A DNA stretch of 6,609 bases from Desulfobacteraceae bacterium (lineage in GTDB: Bacteria > Desulfobacterota > Desulfobacteria > Desulfobacterales > Desulfobacteraceae): the NCBI GenBank assembly GCA_003354055.1, contig PIVQ01000418.1, positions 1-6,609 on the forward strand, read 5' to 3'. A program made the position numbers and the translations under genes. Positions 1 to 6,006 of the stretch are shown here, piece after piece (positions within the stretch are counted from its first letter, which is position 1; every line of letters starts with the position of its first letter). Under the pieces are notes generated by a model that worked only from the letters and a program-made list of their open reading frames with translations, ran no database searches and was not told where the DNA came from.

Positions 1-52
1 TGAAATCTTCTTTGTCAATCCCCAACCGGGATGCCAGATCTTCAAAATTCAT
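1..52 (-). CDS. 5' end of an unidentified gene (first 17 codons), possibly an Hpt-domain protein
   Basis: An ATG at 52-50 opens a frame that runs uninterrupted off the left edge of the window. The visible peptide is MNFEDLASRLGIDKEDF. The start is well supported: an AGGAG Shine-Dalgarno (plus-strand CTCCT at 58-62) sits 5 nt upstream, and a near-consensus sigma-70 promoter lies about 50 nt further up. The gene therefore looks independently transcribed rather than part of an operon with the unknown gene at 188-964. The short amphipathic, acidic start resembles N-termini of some small histidine-phosphotransfer (Hpt) proteins, but that is an impression from 17 residues with no catalytic histidine visible. 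I am fairly sure a gene starts here and unsure what it encodes. Confidence 0.6.
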   Translation of the reverse strand, partial: MNFEDLASRLGIDKEDF

Positions 53-57
53 GGAGA

Positions 58-62
58 CTCCT
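58..62 (-). promoter_or_regulatory. Shine-Dalgarno site for the left-edge gene
   Basis: Reading the minus strand, AGGAG is followed by a 5-nt spacer and then ATG at 52-50. This good match at near-ideal spacing is the main reason to accept a real start codon for the truncated gene at the left edge. Confidence 0.65.
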
Positions 63-100
63 ATTTGTGAAAAATGAAAAGGGATGATTCGTATTGGGAA

Positions 101-129
101 ATTATAAAGAAATTATAGGGCCTTGTAAA
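101..129 (-). promoter_or_regulatory. Sigma-70-type promoter for the left-edge gene
   Basis: On the minus strand the -35 element is TTTACA (plus positions 124-129, 5 of 6 consensus bases). A spacer of exactly 17 bp follows, then a -10 element TATAAT (101-106, 6 of 6). A second TATAAT lies inside the spacer (112-117), so TATAATTTC appears twice, 11 bp apart. Transcription would start around position 94 and give a leader of roughly 40 nt before the ATG at 52. The rest of the gap between this gene and the unknown gene's stop at 188 shows no convincing terminator for the upstream gene. This is the best promoter-like sequence I found in the window. Confidence 0.6.
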
Positions 130-187
130 CCTTCAAATCAGAACACCCCGCAGCAACCGCGTGGAGCTTTTTATTATAATTCGCACG

Positions 188-964
188 CTAATCTTTGGAC
201 TTGCTTCCTTTAGGGCCAATAATAAAGAAGCTCCTTGTGCCTCGACCAGAACTAAAGCCCGAGAGAAATCTAAGTTTCGAATCCAGACTAACCCGAGTTT
301 TTTGCAGTACCCACCTAAAAATCATAGACCAGAGAAGGCTAAAAATGAATCCAACTATGGTGAATTTTGGTAAAGAAGGATGAAGTTCATCAATCAGATA
401 GGCTGTTGCAGGCACCAAAACCATACATATTATCGCAAATAAAACTGGTTTTTTCCTTCCAATAAAAATCGACAAAAAAAATGTGACAAAAATTATGGAT
501 ACATAGTTGATGTATCCAGCTTTTCTTTTTTCTTTAAGCTGAATGGTACCGTTTTTAACAAGTCCATCAAAAATATCCTTATCAACCAATTTAACAGACT
601 CTAAGAACCCTCCATGTGCATGGGTTAAGAGAGGTTTTAGCCCACGAATTCTTTTAAAACTACCATATTCGAACAAAAATAGTTTTTTATATTTGAATTC
701 CTGTACGAAGTCTTTGTATTTGACAGTTATTGTTTTCTCATCCTTAAACCAGCTTCCAGTGTCTACAGTAACTTCGTCATTATACCAGGATTCAATAATT
801 GCAGATTTATCGGGATTCAACTTTAAAATGATGATTTCGGTTTGAGTTTTATTAGATGTATAGGTTCCAGTAACATCTGGGATATTGTCGTCAGCAAAAG
901 TTGAAAAAGGACTTACTAAAAGAAACATAGCCCAAAAGAAAATTCTATATGATCGTATTTTCAT
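188..964 (-). CDS. Unrecognised exported/membrane protein with a signal peptide and three C-terminal transmembrane helices
   Basis: This 258-residue protein matches no family I can name. Residues 1-24 look like a Sec signal peptide: basic start MKIRSYR, hydrophobic core, and a probable cut after STFA before DD. Residues about 30-110 are beta-rich, with a pattern of the kind Gly-Thr-Tyr ... Thr-Gly-Ser-Trp-Phe ... Thr-Ile-Thr-Val. This recalls lipocalin-like or NlpE-like small barrels, but there is no lipobox cysteine. Residues about 151-169, 173-191 and 201-219 are hydrophobic helices. The tail (220-258) is basic and Ser/Gly-rich, and probably cytoplasmic if the signal peptide is cleaved and the beta-rich part is outside. 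The start is secure: GAGG (972-975) lies 7 nt upstream, and an in-frame TGA (974-976) rules out a much longer protein. The gene is much more AT-rich than the efflux operon beside it, with AAA/ATT-type codons common, which suggests different ancestry. It stands alone, more than 450 bp from the operon. Function is unknown. Confidence 0.8.
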   Translation of the reverse strand: MKIRSYRIFFWAMFLLVSPFSTFADDNIPDVTGTYTSNKTQTEIIILKLNPDKSAIIESWYNDEVTVDTGSWFKDEKTITVKYKDFVQEFKYKKLFLFEYGSFKRIRGLKPLLTHAHGGFLESVKLVDKDIFDGLVKNGTIQLKEKRKAGYINYVSIIFVTFFLSIFIGRKKPVLFAIICMVLVPATAYLIDELHPSLPKFTIVGFIFSLLWSMIFRWVLQKTRVSLDSKLRFLSGFSSGRGTRSFFIIGPKGSKSKD

Positions 965-981
965 GCAGAAACCTCATAGCT

Positions 982-998
982 ACTATTTGGTAAATAGT
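982..998. promoter_or_regulatory. Inverted repeat just upstream of the unknown membrane-protein gene
   Basis: ACTATTT (982-988), a 3-nt spacer, then AAATAGT (992-998) form a perfect 7-bp inverted repeat. It ends 7 bp upstream of the GAGG ribosome-binding site of the gene at 188-964. It could be an operator half-site pair or a small 5'-leader hairpin. In AT-rich DNA a 7-bp match can arise by chance, so the role is inferred from position only. Confidence 0.35.
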
Positions 999-1004
999 TG
1001 CAGA

Positions 1005-1034
1005 ATTACAACCGTATTAATAGATATAAAGCAA
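1005..1034 (-). promoter_or_regulatory. Weak candidate promoter for the unknown membrane-protein gene
   Basis: On the minus strand TTGCTT (1029-1034), an 18-bp spacer and TGTAAT (1005-1010) form a weak -35/-10 pair: 3 of 6 and 5 of 6 consensus bases. It would start transcription near 998, exactly at the outer edge of the inverted repeat at 982-998. Better evidence is lacking, and such pairs are frequent in AT-rich DNA. Confidence 0.2.
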
Positions 1035-1273
1035 TTTTCCATGTATCACCCTCAAATCATAGGAAACAATCCATGAATTAACGTATTTAAGACAAAACAT
1101 AAAAAAACACCTATTGAAATTCCACTTATTACCTATATAAATTTTGAACACGGAAAAGAACTGAGAAGATTAGATTCCACATCATGAAAAAGAGACCTTT
1201 TTTAACTAAGCATTATCAGTCAGAAATTGCAACGATAAACATTCTTCAATAGAGGACCAACCGCTTGTGCGCC
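1035..1273. other. AT-rich intergenic stretch with no supported gene
   Basis: This is the middle of the 462-bp gap between the channel gene's stop (1427) and the unknown gene's start (964). It is AT-rich like the unknown gene. I find only weak features: a plus-strand promoter-like pair (TTGAAA 1114-1119, 16-bp spacer, TATAAA 1136-1141), a 22-codon plus-strand frame at 1184-1252 without a clear ribosome-binding site, and an A/T-only-stem hairpin (AAAAAG 1187-1192, CTTTTT 1197-1202). None is strong enough to call. No strong GC-stem plus U-run terminator for the efflux operon is present here. Confidence 0.6.
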
Positions 1274-1288
1274 CTATTCGATGCCCAA

Positions 1289-1377
1289 GGCCTTGTTGAT
1301 AAGGCCAGTCACTTGCCTATGGTTTGCAAACCCGTCGCTGCCGGGTTTAGGGCAAATTGCCCGGCATACATAAGGCC
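1289..1377. repeat. Cluster of overlapping palindromes downstream of the efflux operon
   Basis: Within about 90 bp there are several perfect inverted repeats. GGCCTT/AAGGCC occupies 1289-1294 and 1301-1306. The 12-bp palindrome GGTTTGCAAACC is at 1321-1332. AAACCC/GGGTTT occupies 1328-1333 and 1343-1348. TGCCGGG/CCCGGCA occupies 1339-1345 and 1360-1366. GGGCAA/TTGCCC occupies 1350-1355 and 1357-1362. Another AAGGCC is at 1372-1377. Several share bases and so are alternative folds. The segment is GC-rich like the operon and ends abruptly at the AT-rich DNA near 1260. No stem is followed by a T-run on either strand, so it is not a classical terminator. A REP/BIME-like or other dispersed structured element is the likeliest reading. 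A remnant recombination site is possible. Confidence 0.5.
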
Positions 1378-1426
1378 ACATCTAATAGTTACCGTTCCGT
1401 TAGACAAAAAGGAAACGGCAGAAACC

Positions 1427-2776
1427 TTACTCTGTACCTGAAGGTGCAGGCGTCTTCTCTGTTCCGGACCGGTTCGATTTGGTATAAATCGAACCGGTTG
1501 AAGCTTTGAGTTCATACCAAGCCTGGCGCAGGGTGATCAGGGACAGGGCAATGCGCTGCTGGGTCTCGGTAAGGGTATTCTGGACCTCGTTCAGAGTGAC
1601 CTGATTGGCGGTGCCGAATTCATATTCCTTGGCCACCATATCCCGGTTCTGTTTGGCAAGTGTTGCATTTTCCCGGTAAAGCCGTAACTGTTTCTGGGCG
1701 GCAGATACGGTAAAGCAGTCCTGGCGTACCTGGGAAATGATTTCGTTTTTCAGGTTTTTCAATGCAAGCTCAGCCTCGACACCGGCATAAAGGGCTTGCC
1801 GCAGGGCTGCCCGGTCCCCGCCGCCTGCGTACAGGGGATAGGTGAGTTCAATGCCCACGCTGTTCTCAATATCATCGGTTTCAAACCTGGCACTGCTGGT
1901 CCGGTCCGCGCCCACAGATCCGGACAGGCTGATCTCGGGGTAGAACTCAGCCCTTGCCTCTTCGGCATTGGCACGGGCAATTTTGAGCGCCAGTTCCTGC
2001 TGGATCAGGTCAGGGCGGTATTCCAGGGCATGGGTAATTTCCAATTTCGGATCCAGACCGTCCATGTCCCGATCATCTTCCAGTTTGGGAAAAACAGGTT
2101 CCGGCAAATCGTCATCCCGGGCATCCACCCCCAGCAATGCTGCGAGAGCTGTTCTGGCCACATCATAATCGGCCTGATACTTCTCCATTTCAATCCGGGC
2201 CTGATTCATACTGGTATTGAAATTAAGGACATCGGATAGCGACCCGACACCGGCCTTCTGCTTGATCCTTGCCGTATCCAGCTGGCCCGCATAAAAGTCT
2301 TTATTAAATTCGGAAATAAACTGGTTTGCCAAAGCCAGCTGTGCCGTATGAAAACTTGCGGCAACGGACGAAAGAAGAGTCCGAATCAGATCCTCATGGC
2401 CTGCGGTTTCCTGTTCTTGGCTCAGAAGGGCAGCCTCTAAGGTATACTTCCGTGAAAATCCGTCAAACAGGGTCCACGAGGCGGACAAAAAACCGTCATA
2501 GGTATCCGTGGTCCGTTTCAGGCTGGAACTTGCCTCATCCTCATTCTTAGAAATCTGTTTCCGGGTGGCCCCTGTACTCAGGTCCAGTGTGGGATAATAG
2601 GCAGCCCTGGCCTGAACCACCTCTTCTTTGGCCTGGTTGATCCGCTGTACCATGGCCAGAACTGTGGGGTTGCCCTCCATGGCCCTTTCAAAGGCCTGCA
2701 CAAGGGTCATCTGCCCGGCCGAGGCCTGCGCCGTCAGCGTTATGACAAAAATAAAAATGCAGACAAAATACTTCAT
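1427..2776 (-). CDS. TolC-family outer-membrane efflux channel
   Basis: This 449-residue protein is the outer-membrane exit duct of the tripartite pump: a trimeric beta-barrel plus periplasmic alpha-helical tunnel in the known family. Residues 1-20 form a Sec signal peptide with a likely cut after ASA. No lipobox cysteine follows, so it is TolC-like rather than an OprM-type lipoprotein. The family's internal duplication is visible. AAYYPTLDLSTG (58-69) and AEFYPEISLSGS (276-287) mark the two strand regions, followed by WTLFDGF (101-107) and YPLYAGGG (313-320). Each half also contains long Ala/Glu/Gln-rich helices, with YRPDL at 253-257 and GVGSLSDVLN at 176-185. The length is normal. The ATG overlaps the pump's stop codon as ATGA, and AAAGGA (2783-2788) sits 6 nt upstream. 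The C-terminal tail after about residue 428 is hydrophilic and contains an unusual DNA hairpin (1468-1498). Family assignment is secure; the substrate is unknown. Confidence 0.95.
   Translation of the reverse strand: MKYFVCIFIFVITLTAQASAGQMTLVQAFERAMEGNPTVLAMVQRINQAKEEVVQARAAYYPTLDLSTGATRKQISKNEDEASSSLKRTTDTYDGFLSASWTLFDGFSRKYTLEAALLSQEQETAGHEDLIRTLLSSVAASFHTAQLALANQFISEFNKDFYAGQLDTARIKQKAGVGSLSDVLNFNTSMNQARIEMEKYQADYDVARTALAALLGVDARDDDLPEPVFPKLEDDRDMDGLDPKLEITHALEYRPDLIQQELALKIARANAEEARAEFYPEISLSGSVGADRTSSARFETDDIENSVGIELTYPLYAGGGDRAALRQALYAGVEAELALKNLKNEIISQVRQDCFTVSAAQKQLRLYRENATLAKQNRDMVAKEYEFGTANQVTLNEVQNTLTETQQRIALSLITLRQAWYELKASTGSIYTKSNRSGTEKTPAPSGTE
1468..1498. repeat. Perfect 13-bp inverted repeat inside the 3' end of the channel gene
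   Basis: ACCGGTTCGATTT (1468-1480) and its exact reverse complement AAATCGAACCGGT (1486-1498) are separated by 5 nt (1481-1485). The RNA would form a stable 13-bp stem with a 5-nt loop. It lies in coding sequence for the non-conserved tail of the TolC-family protein (about residues 427-437), about 40 nt before the stop codon. It is not followed by a U-run in the direction of transcription. It could be an mRNA 3'-end stability or processing hairpin, part of a dispersed palindromic element that has invaded the gene end, or a protein-binding site. Confidence 0.85.
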
Positions 2777-5700
2777 TGGCTTTCCTTTGACAGGCCCTGA
2801 GGACCTGTTTCCTTTAAATGGTCATATCGTTTGGATGCAGGTTCAATCGAGGTCCTGGACCGGGGCCATTCTCCGCGTATCATCCAATGGGCCAATTGTC
2901 TGAAATCATTTAAAATGGCAAGAAGCGCCGGAATAAACACCAGGGTCAGCATTGTGGCAAAAAGGACGCCGGAGGCAAGAGAAATGGCCATGGGAATTAA
3001 AAATTGAGCCTGGAGGTCTGTTTCCAGAAGCATGGGGGCAAGCCCGCCCACCGTACTCAGGGTGGTCAGGAAAATGGCCCGGAACCGCCTGGCCCCGCCC
3101 CGGAGAATGGCCTCAAAGAACGGAATATGCCTTGCCAGATTCTCATTGATCCGCTCGATAAGGACAATGGCATCGTTGACCACCACACCGGTGAGGGCAA
3201 CCATGCCGAACAGGCTCATCATGGACAGATTGTACCCCATAAAATAGTGCCCCAGAACGGCTCCGATGATGCCGAAAGGAATGGTGACCATGATGACAAA
3301 GGGCTGTAGATAAGAGCGGAACATGGTGGCCACAATGGTAAATATGCCCAGAAGTGCAATGGGAAAACCGATCTTAAGACTGGACATGGATTCCCTGGAC
3401 CGTTTTTTGTCCCCTTTGAGCACAACAGTCAAATCCGGATAGCGTTCTTTTATTTCCAACAAAAATCCATTGGACAGATCATCAAAAATCTCATTGGCAG
3501 TGGTCACCTTGGTATTGACAAAGCCTGTGACGGTAACGCTGCGTTTGCCATTTGCCCTTCTGATGGTTGAAAATCCGGGTTTATATTCAATATCTGCCAC
3601 GGACCGCAGGGGCACCTGTACACCTTCAGGGGTTCTGATCCGCATGGATTCCAGATCTTCCAGTGAGCCTCTCTCCTGCCGGGTGTACCGGATTTTCACC
3701 CGCACATCATGGTCTCCCCGCTGAATACGCTGGGCTTCGTTGCCGTAAAACCCGGAATTCACCTGGGAGGCCAGGTCTGCCACGGTCAGGCCAAGGGCCC
3801 TTGCCTCGGGTTTCAGGGTAAAGCGCATCTCTTTCTTTCCCTGGTTCAGATCGGACTTGATCTGGTAGACCCCATCGAATTCCATCAGGGTTTCCTTGAG
3901 AAGATCTGTGGCCTCTACCAGGGTGGAAAGATCCTTGTGGTGGAGTTCAAACCCCAGAGGTGCACGGCGGTGCCCCGGTCCGAGTGCCTGGAAGGTCAGG
4001 GATTCAGCCCCCGGAATGTGCCCGAGGCGGTCTTCCCATTCAAATAGAATGTCTTTAGAGTGAACTCCGCGATTTTCCGATTCCAGTAAAATGGCCTGGA
4101 CCATACCGGCATGGGGACCGCTGGAGGTCATGCTGTCGGAAGAGGCGCCCACAAAGGTAAGCATATCCTTAATCAAGGGGTCTCCGCTCAGGGTTTGAAA
4201 CCCCTGAGCATAGGTCAGCAGAGCTACTTCCATTTTATCCATGGCAGCCTGGGTCACCACAGATGGGGTCCCCTCTGGAAAGGCCACGGATGCGGTGATC
4301 ACATAGCCGTCGGTCTGGGGGAATACGGAGTACTTTACCATTCCCCCCTTTACCATCCCTCCTACGGCCAGGAGTACGGCGATTGCCGTACAGAAGACCA
4401 GATACCGATAATGAAGCGCCTTTTCCAGAAAGGGGGTGTAGATCTTATGAATAAAGGATTCCATGGCCCGGCCGGTATACTGGTTCAGACGATCCGGATT
4501 CAACCGGCGAACCCAAGAAGACGGCTTTGGCATATCGGCTTTTATTTCAGGCAGATTGTTTAAGTGGGCAGGCAGGAGAATAAAGCAGTCAATGAGCGAT
4601 ATAAAAAGGCAGGCAATCACAACCGGCGGTAAAATCGCGATAAACTTGCCCATGGTACCGCCCACATAGGCCAAGGGGATAAAGGCCACAATACTGGTGA
4701 TCACGGCGGTGATCACCGGCATAGCCACTTCCCGGGTGCCTTCAACGGCTGCCTGCAGGGCAGGTTTGCCCATCTTTCTGTGCACATAGATGGACTCGCC
4801 CACAACAATGGCATCATCCACCACAATCCCCAGCACCAGAATAAACCCGAACAAAGAGATCATATTGATGGTACCGCCCATGGCCCAGAGGATGCCCATG
4901 CCGCCGGCCAGGGAAATGGGAATCCCCATACCCACCCAGAAAGAGAGTCGGGTGTTTAAAAATGCCCAGAGCAGAATAAAGACAATGACAAGGCCCACAG
5001 ATCCGTTATTGGTCAGCAGACTGATTCTGGATTTAAGTGAGTTGGTGCGGTCATAGAGAACCTTCAGTTCAATCTCCTCGGGAAGTTCGCGGTTCAGCTT
5101 ATCGATAAATGCATGGACGGCTTCGGCAATGACCAGGGCATTTTCTTCATCTGTTTTGTACACGGTGATGAGTACGGAACGTTTGCCGTTGATATAGGCC
5201 CGGGACGGATCTTCCTCAAATCCGTCTCTGATATCGGCAATCCGGTCCAGGGTCACCACCTGTCCGTTTGGGCCTGCATAAACAATAACCCGGGCCAGTT
5301 CATCCCCTGTGTATTTGCGGCCCATAGTTCTCAGACGGATCTCCTCACCGCTGGTTTTAAGGGTGCCGCCGGACCGGTTCACACTGGAATCGCGCACGGC
5401 ATCCGCCACCCGGTCAAAGGTAAGGTTGTACTGACGCAGTTTTTCTTCAGACACTTCAATCGAAATCTCATAGGCCCGGGTACCTGAAAGCGTAACCTGG
5501 GACACATGGTCCAGATCCCGGATCCGGTCCCGGATCCTTTGCCCCCATTCCTTTAGCCTTCGCTCCGGCATATTCGAGGCCAGATACATGGTCAGAACAG
5601 TACTCTTTCTCACCACATCCGAGATCACAGGTTTTTCCGCATCCGCAGGAAAGGTGGAGATGGCATTGACCTGGGTTTTGACACGGTCCAGCACCTCTTT

Positions 5701-6006
5701 TACATCGTACCCTTTATCCACATCCATTCTGGCTGAAGCGGAATTTTCAGAGCTTTGGGTGGTATAATCGGTAATCCCTTCAATGCGTTCAATGGCCTCT
5801 TCAATTTTCCTGGATATCCCCTCTTCCACCTCCTCGGGATCTGCACCGGGATAGGCCACTGATATTGAAATGGAGTCCTTTTCCATGGATGGAAAGGATT
5901 CCTTTATGATCATGACGGCAGCCATGATCCCCACAAAGACCACGGTAAGCAGAAGAATATTGGCAAATACCGTATTTCTGGCAAAGGCGCTGATCAGGGA
6001 TCTCAT
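2773..6006 (-). CDS. RND-family efflux pump, inner-membrane permease (AcrB-like superfamily)
   Basis: This 1077-residue protein is a full-length resistance-nodulation-division transporter: a proton-driven antiporter that captures substrates in the periplasm and passes them to the TolC-type channel. Helix 1 is near residues 13-33. The first periplasmic loop is about 34-335, with the typical PGADPEEVEE (53-62) and a GKRSV repeat unit (274-278). Helices 2-6 lie at about 336-478, helix 7 at 534-553, the second large loop at 555-877 with a matching GKRSV (820-824), and helices 8-12 at about 878-1033. The loop duplication is the family's two-half architecture. Helix 4 carries the proton-relay pair D397-D398 (GIVVDDAIVV). 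By alignment with AcrB, R974 and T981 match R971 and T978, but the helix-10 lysine (AcrB K940) is replaced by N944, followed by D945 (VVNDAIVLI). The start overlaps the adaptor's stop as ATGA. A GGGAG about 13 nt upstream is a poor Shine-Dalgarno, so translation is probably coupled. A hydrophilic 44-residue tail follows helix 12. Substrate is unknown. Confidence 0.96.
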   Translation of the reverse strand: MRSLISAFARNTVFANILLLTVVFVGIMAAVMIIKESFPSMEKDSISISVAYPGADPEEVEEGISRKIEEAIERIEGITDYTTQSSENSASARMDVDKGYDVKEVLDRVKTQVNAISTFPADAEKPVISDVVRKSTVLTMYLASNMPERRLKEWGQRIRDRIRDLDHVSQVTLSGTRAYEISIEVSEEKLRQYNLTFDRVADAVRDSSVNRSGGTLKTSGEEIRLRTMGRKYTGDELARVIVYAGPNGQVVTLDRIADIRDGFEEDPSRAYINGKRSVLITVYKTDEENALVIAEAVHAFIDKLNRELPEEIELKVLYDRTNSLKSRISLLTNNGSVGLVIVFILLWAFLNTRLSFWVGMGIPISLAGGMGILWAMGGTINMISLFGFILVLGIVVDDAIVVGESIYVHRKMGKPALQAAVEGTREVAMPVITAVITSIVAFIPLAYVGGTMGKFIAILPPVVIACLFISLIDCFILLPAHLNNLPEIKADMPKPSSWVRRLNPDRLNQYTGRAMESFIHKIYTPFLEKALHYRYLVFCTAIAVLLAVGGMVKGGMVKYSVFPQTDGYVITASVAFPEGTPSVVTQAAMDKMEVALLTYAQGFQTLSGDPLIKDMLTFVGASSDSMTSSGPHAGMVQAILLESENRGVHSKDILFEWEDRLGHIPGAESLTFQALGPGHRRAPLGFELHHKDLSTLVEATDLLKETLMEFDGVYQIKSDLNQGKKEMRFTLKPEARALGLTVADLASQVNSGFYGNEAQRIQRGDHDVRVKIRYTRQERGSLEDLESMRIRTPEGVQVPLRSVADIEYKPGFSTIRRANGKRSVTVTGFVNTKVTTANEIFDDLSNGFLLEIKERYPDLTVVLKGDKKRSRESMSSLKIGFPIALLGIFTIVATMFRSYLQPFVIMVTIPFGIIGAVLGHYFMGYNLSMMSLFGMVALTGVVVNDAIVLIERINENLARHIPFFEAILRGGARRFRAIFLTTLSTVGGLAPMLLETDLQAQFLIPMAISLASGVLFATMLTLVFIPALLAILNDFRQLAHWMIRGEWPRSRTSIEPASKRYDHLKETGPQGLSKESQ
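2783..2788 (-). promoter_or_regulatory. Shine-Dalgarno site for the channel gene
   Basis: AAAGGA on the minus strand lies 6 nt before the channel gene's ATG (2776-2774), inside the last codons of the pump gene. It supports this start and gives the channel gene its own initiation signal as well as coupling through the ATGA overlap. Confidence 0.6.

Noticed and set aside
138..172. GC-rich imperfect stem (CCCCGC / GCGTGG) followed by GCTTTTT on the plus strand, resembling a terminator.
   Set aside because: It has a mismatch, it faces the plus strand where no gene ends here, and on the minus strand it has no U-run in the right place.
1187..1203. Hairpin AAAAAG-AGAC-CTTTTT as a possible bidirectional terminator between the channel gene and the unknown gene.
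   Set aside because: The stem is almost entirely A-T and too weak to act as an intrinsic terminator. The T-run is part of the stem.
1184..1252. A 22-codon plus-strand frame (MKKRPFLTKHYQSEIATINI...) 43 bp downstream of a promoter-like TTGAAA-16-TATAAA pair at 1114-1141.
   Set aside because: There is no recognisable ribosome-binding site, the peptide has no membrane or toxin-like character, and promoter-like pairs are common in AT-rich DNA.
1274..1381. A 35-codon minus-strand frame (starting MWPYVCRAIC, ending INKALGIE) downstream of the channel gene.
   Set aside because: It has no clear ribosome-binding site, coincides with the palindrome cluster, and competes with equally open frames on both strands. 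Its composition is better explained by a structured repeat than by coding, although the end looks protein-like.
1398..1404. GTTAGAC (GTCTAAC on the minus strand) as a half of an integron attC site.
   Set aside because: No complementary core partner is found at a suitable distance, and no cassette or integrase is in the window. A 7-base degenerate match alone is weak.
1253..1438. A plus-strand open stretch of 61 codons (containing LPMVCKPVAAGF) that faintly recalls the start of UmuD/LexA-type peptidase domains.
   Set aside because: It lacks a good start, is preceded by an in-frame TAG, lies antisense to the end of the channel gene, and has no catalytic Ser/Lys region. The similarity is a few residues only.
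1796..2239. Long plus-strand frames opposite the channel and pump genes (for example 1796-2239 and 4111-4563).
   Set aside because: They are shadows of well-conserved minus-strand coding sequence. They lack ribosome-binding sites and show no recognisable protein features.
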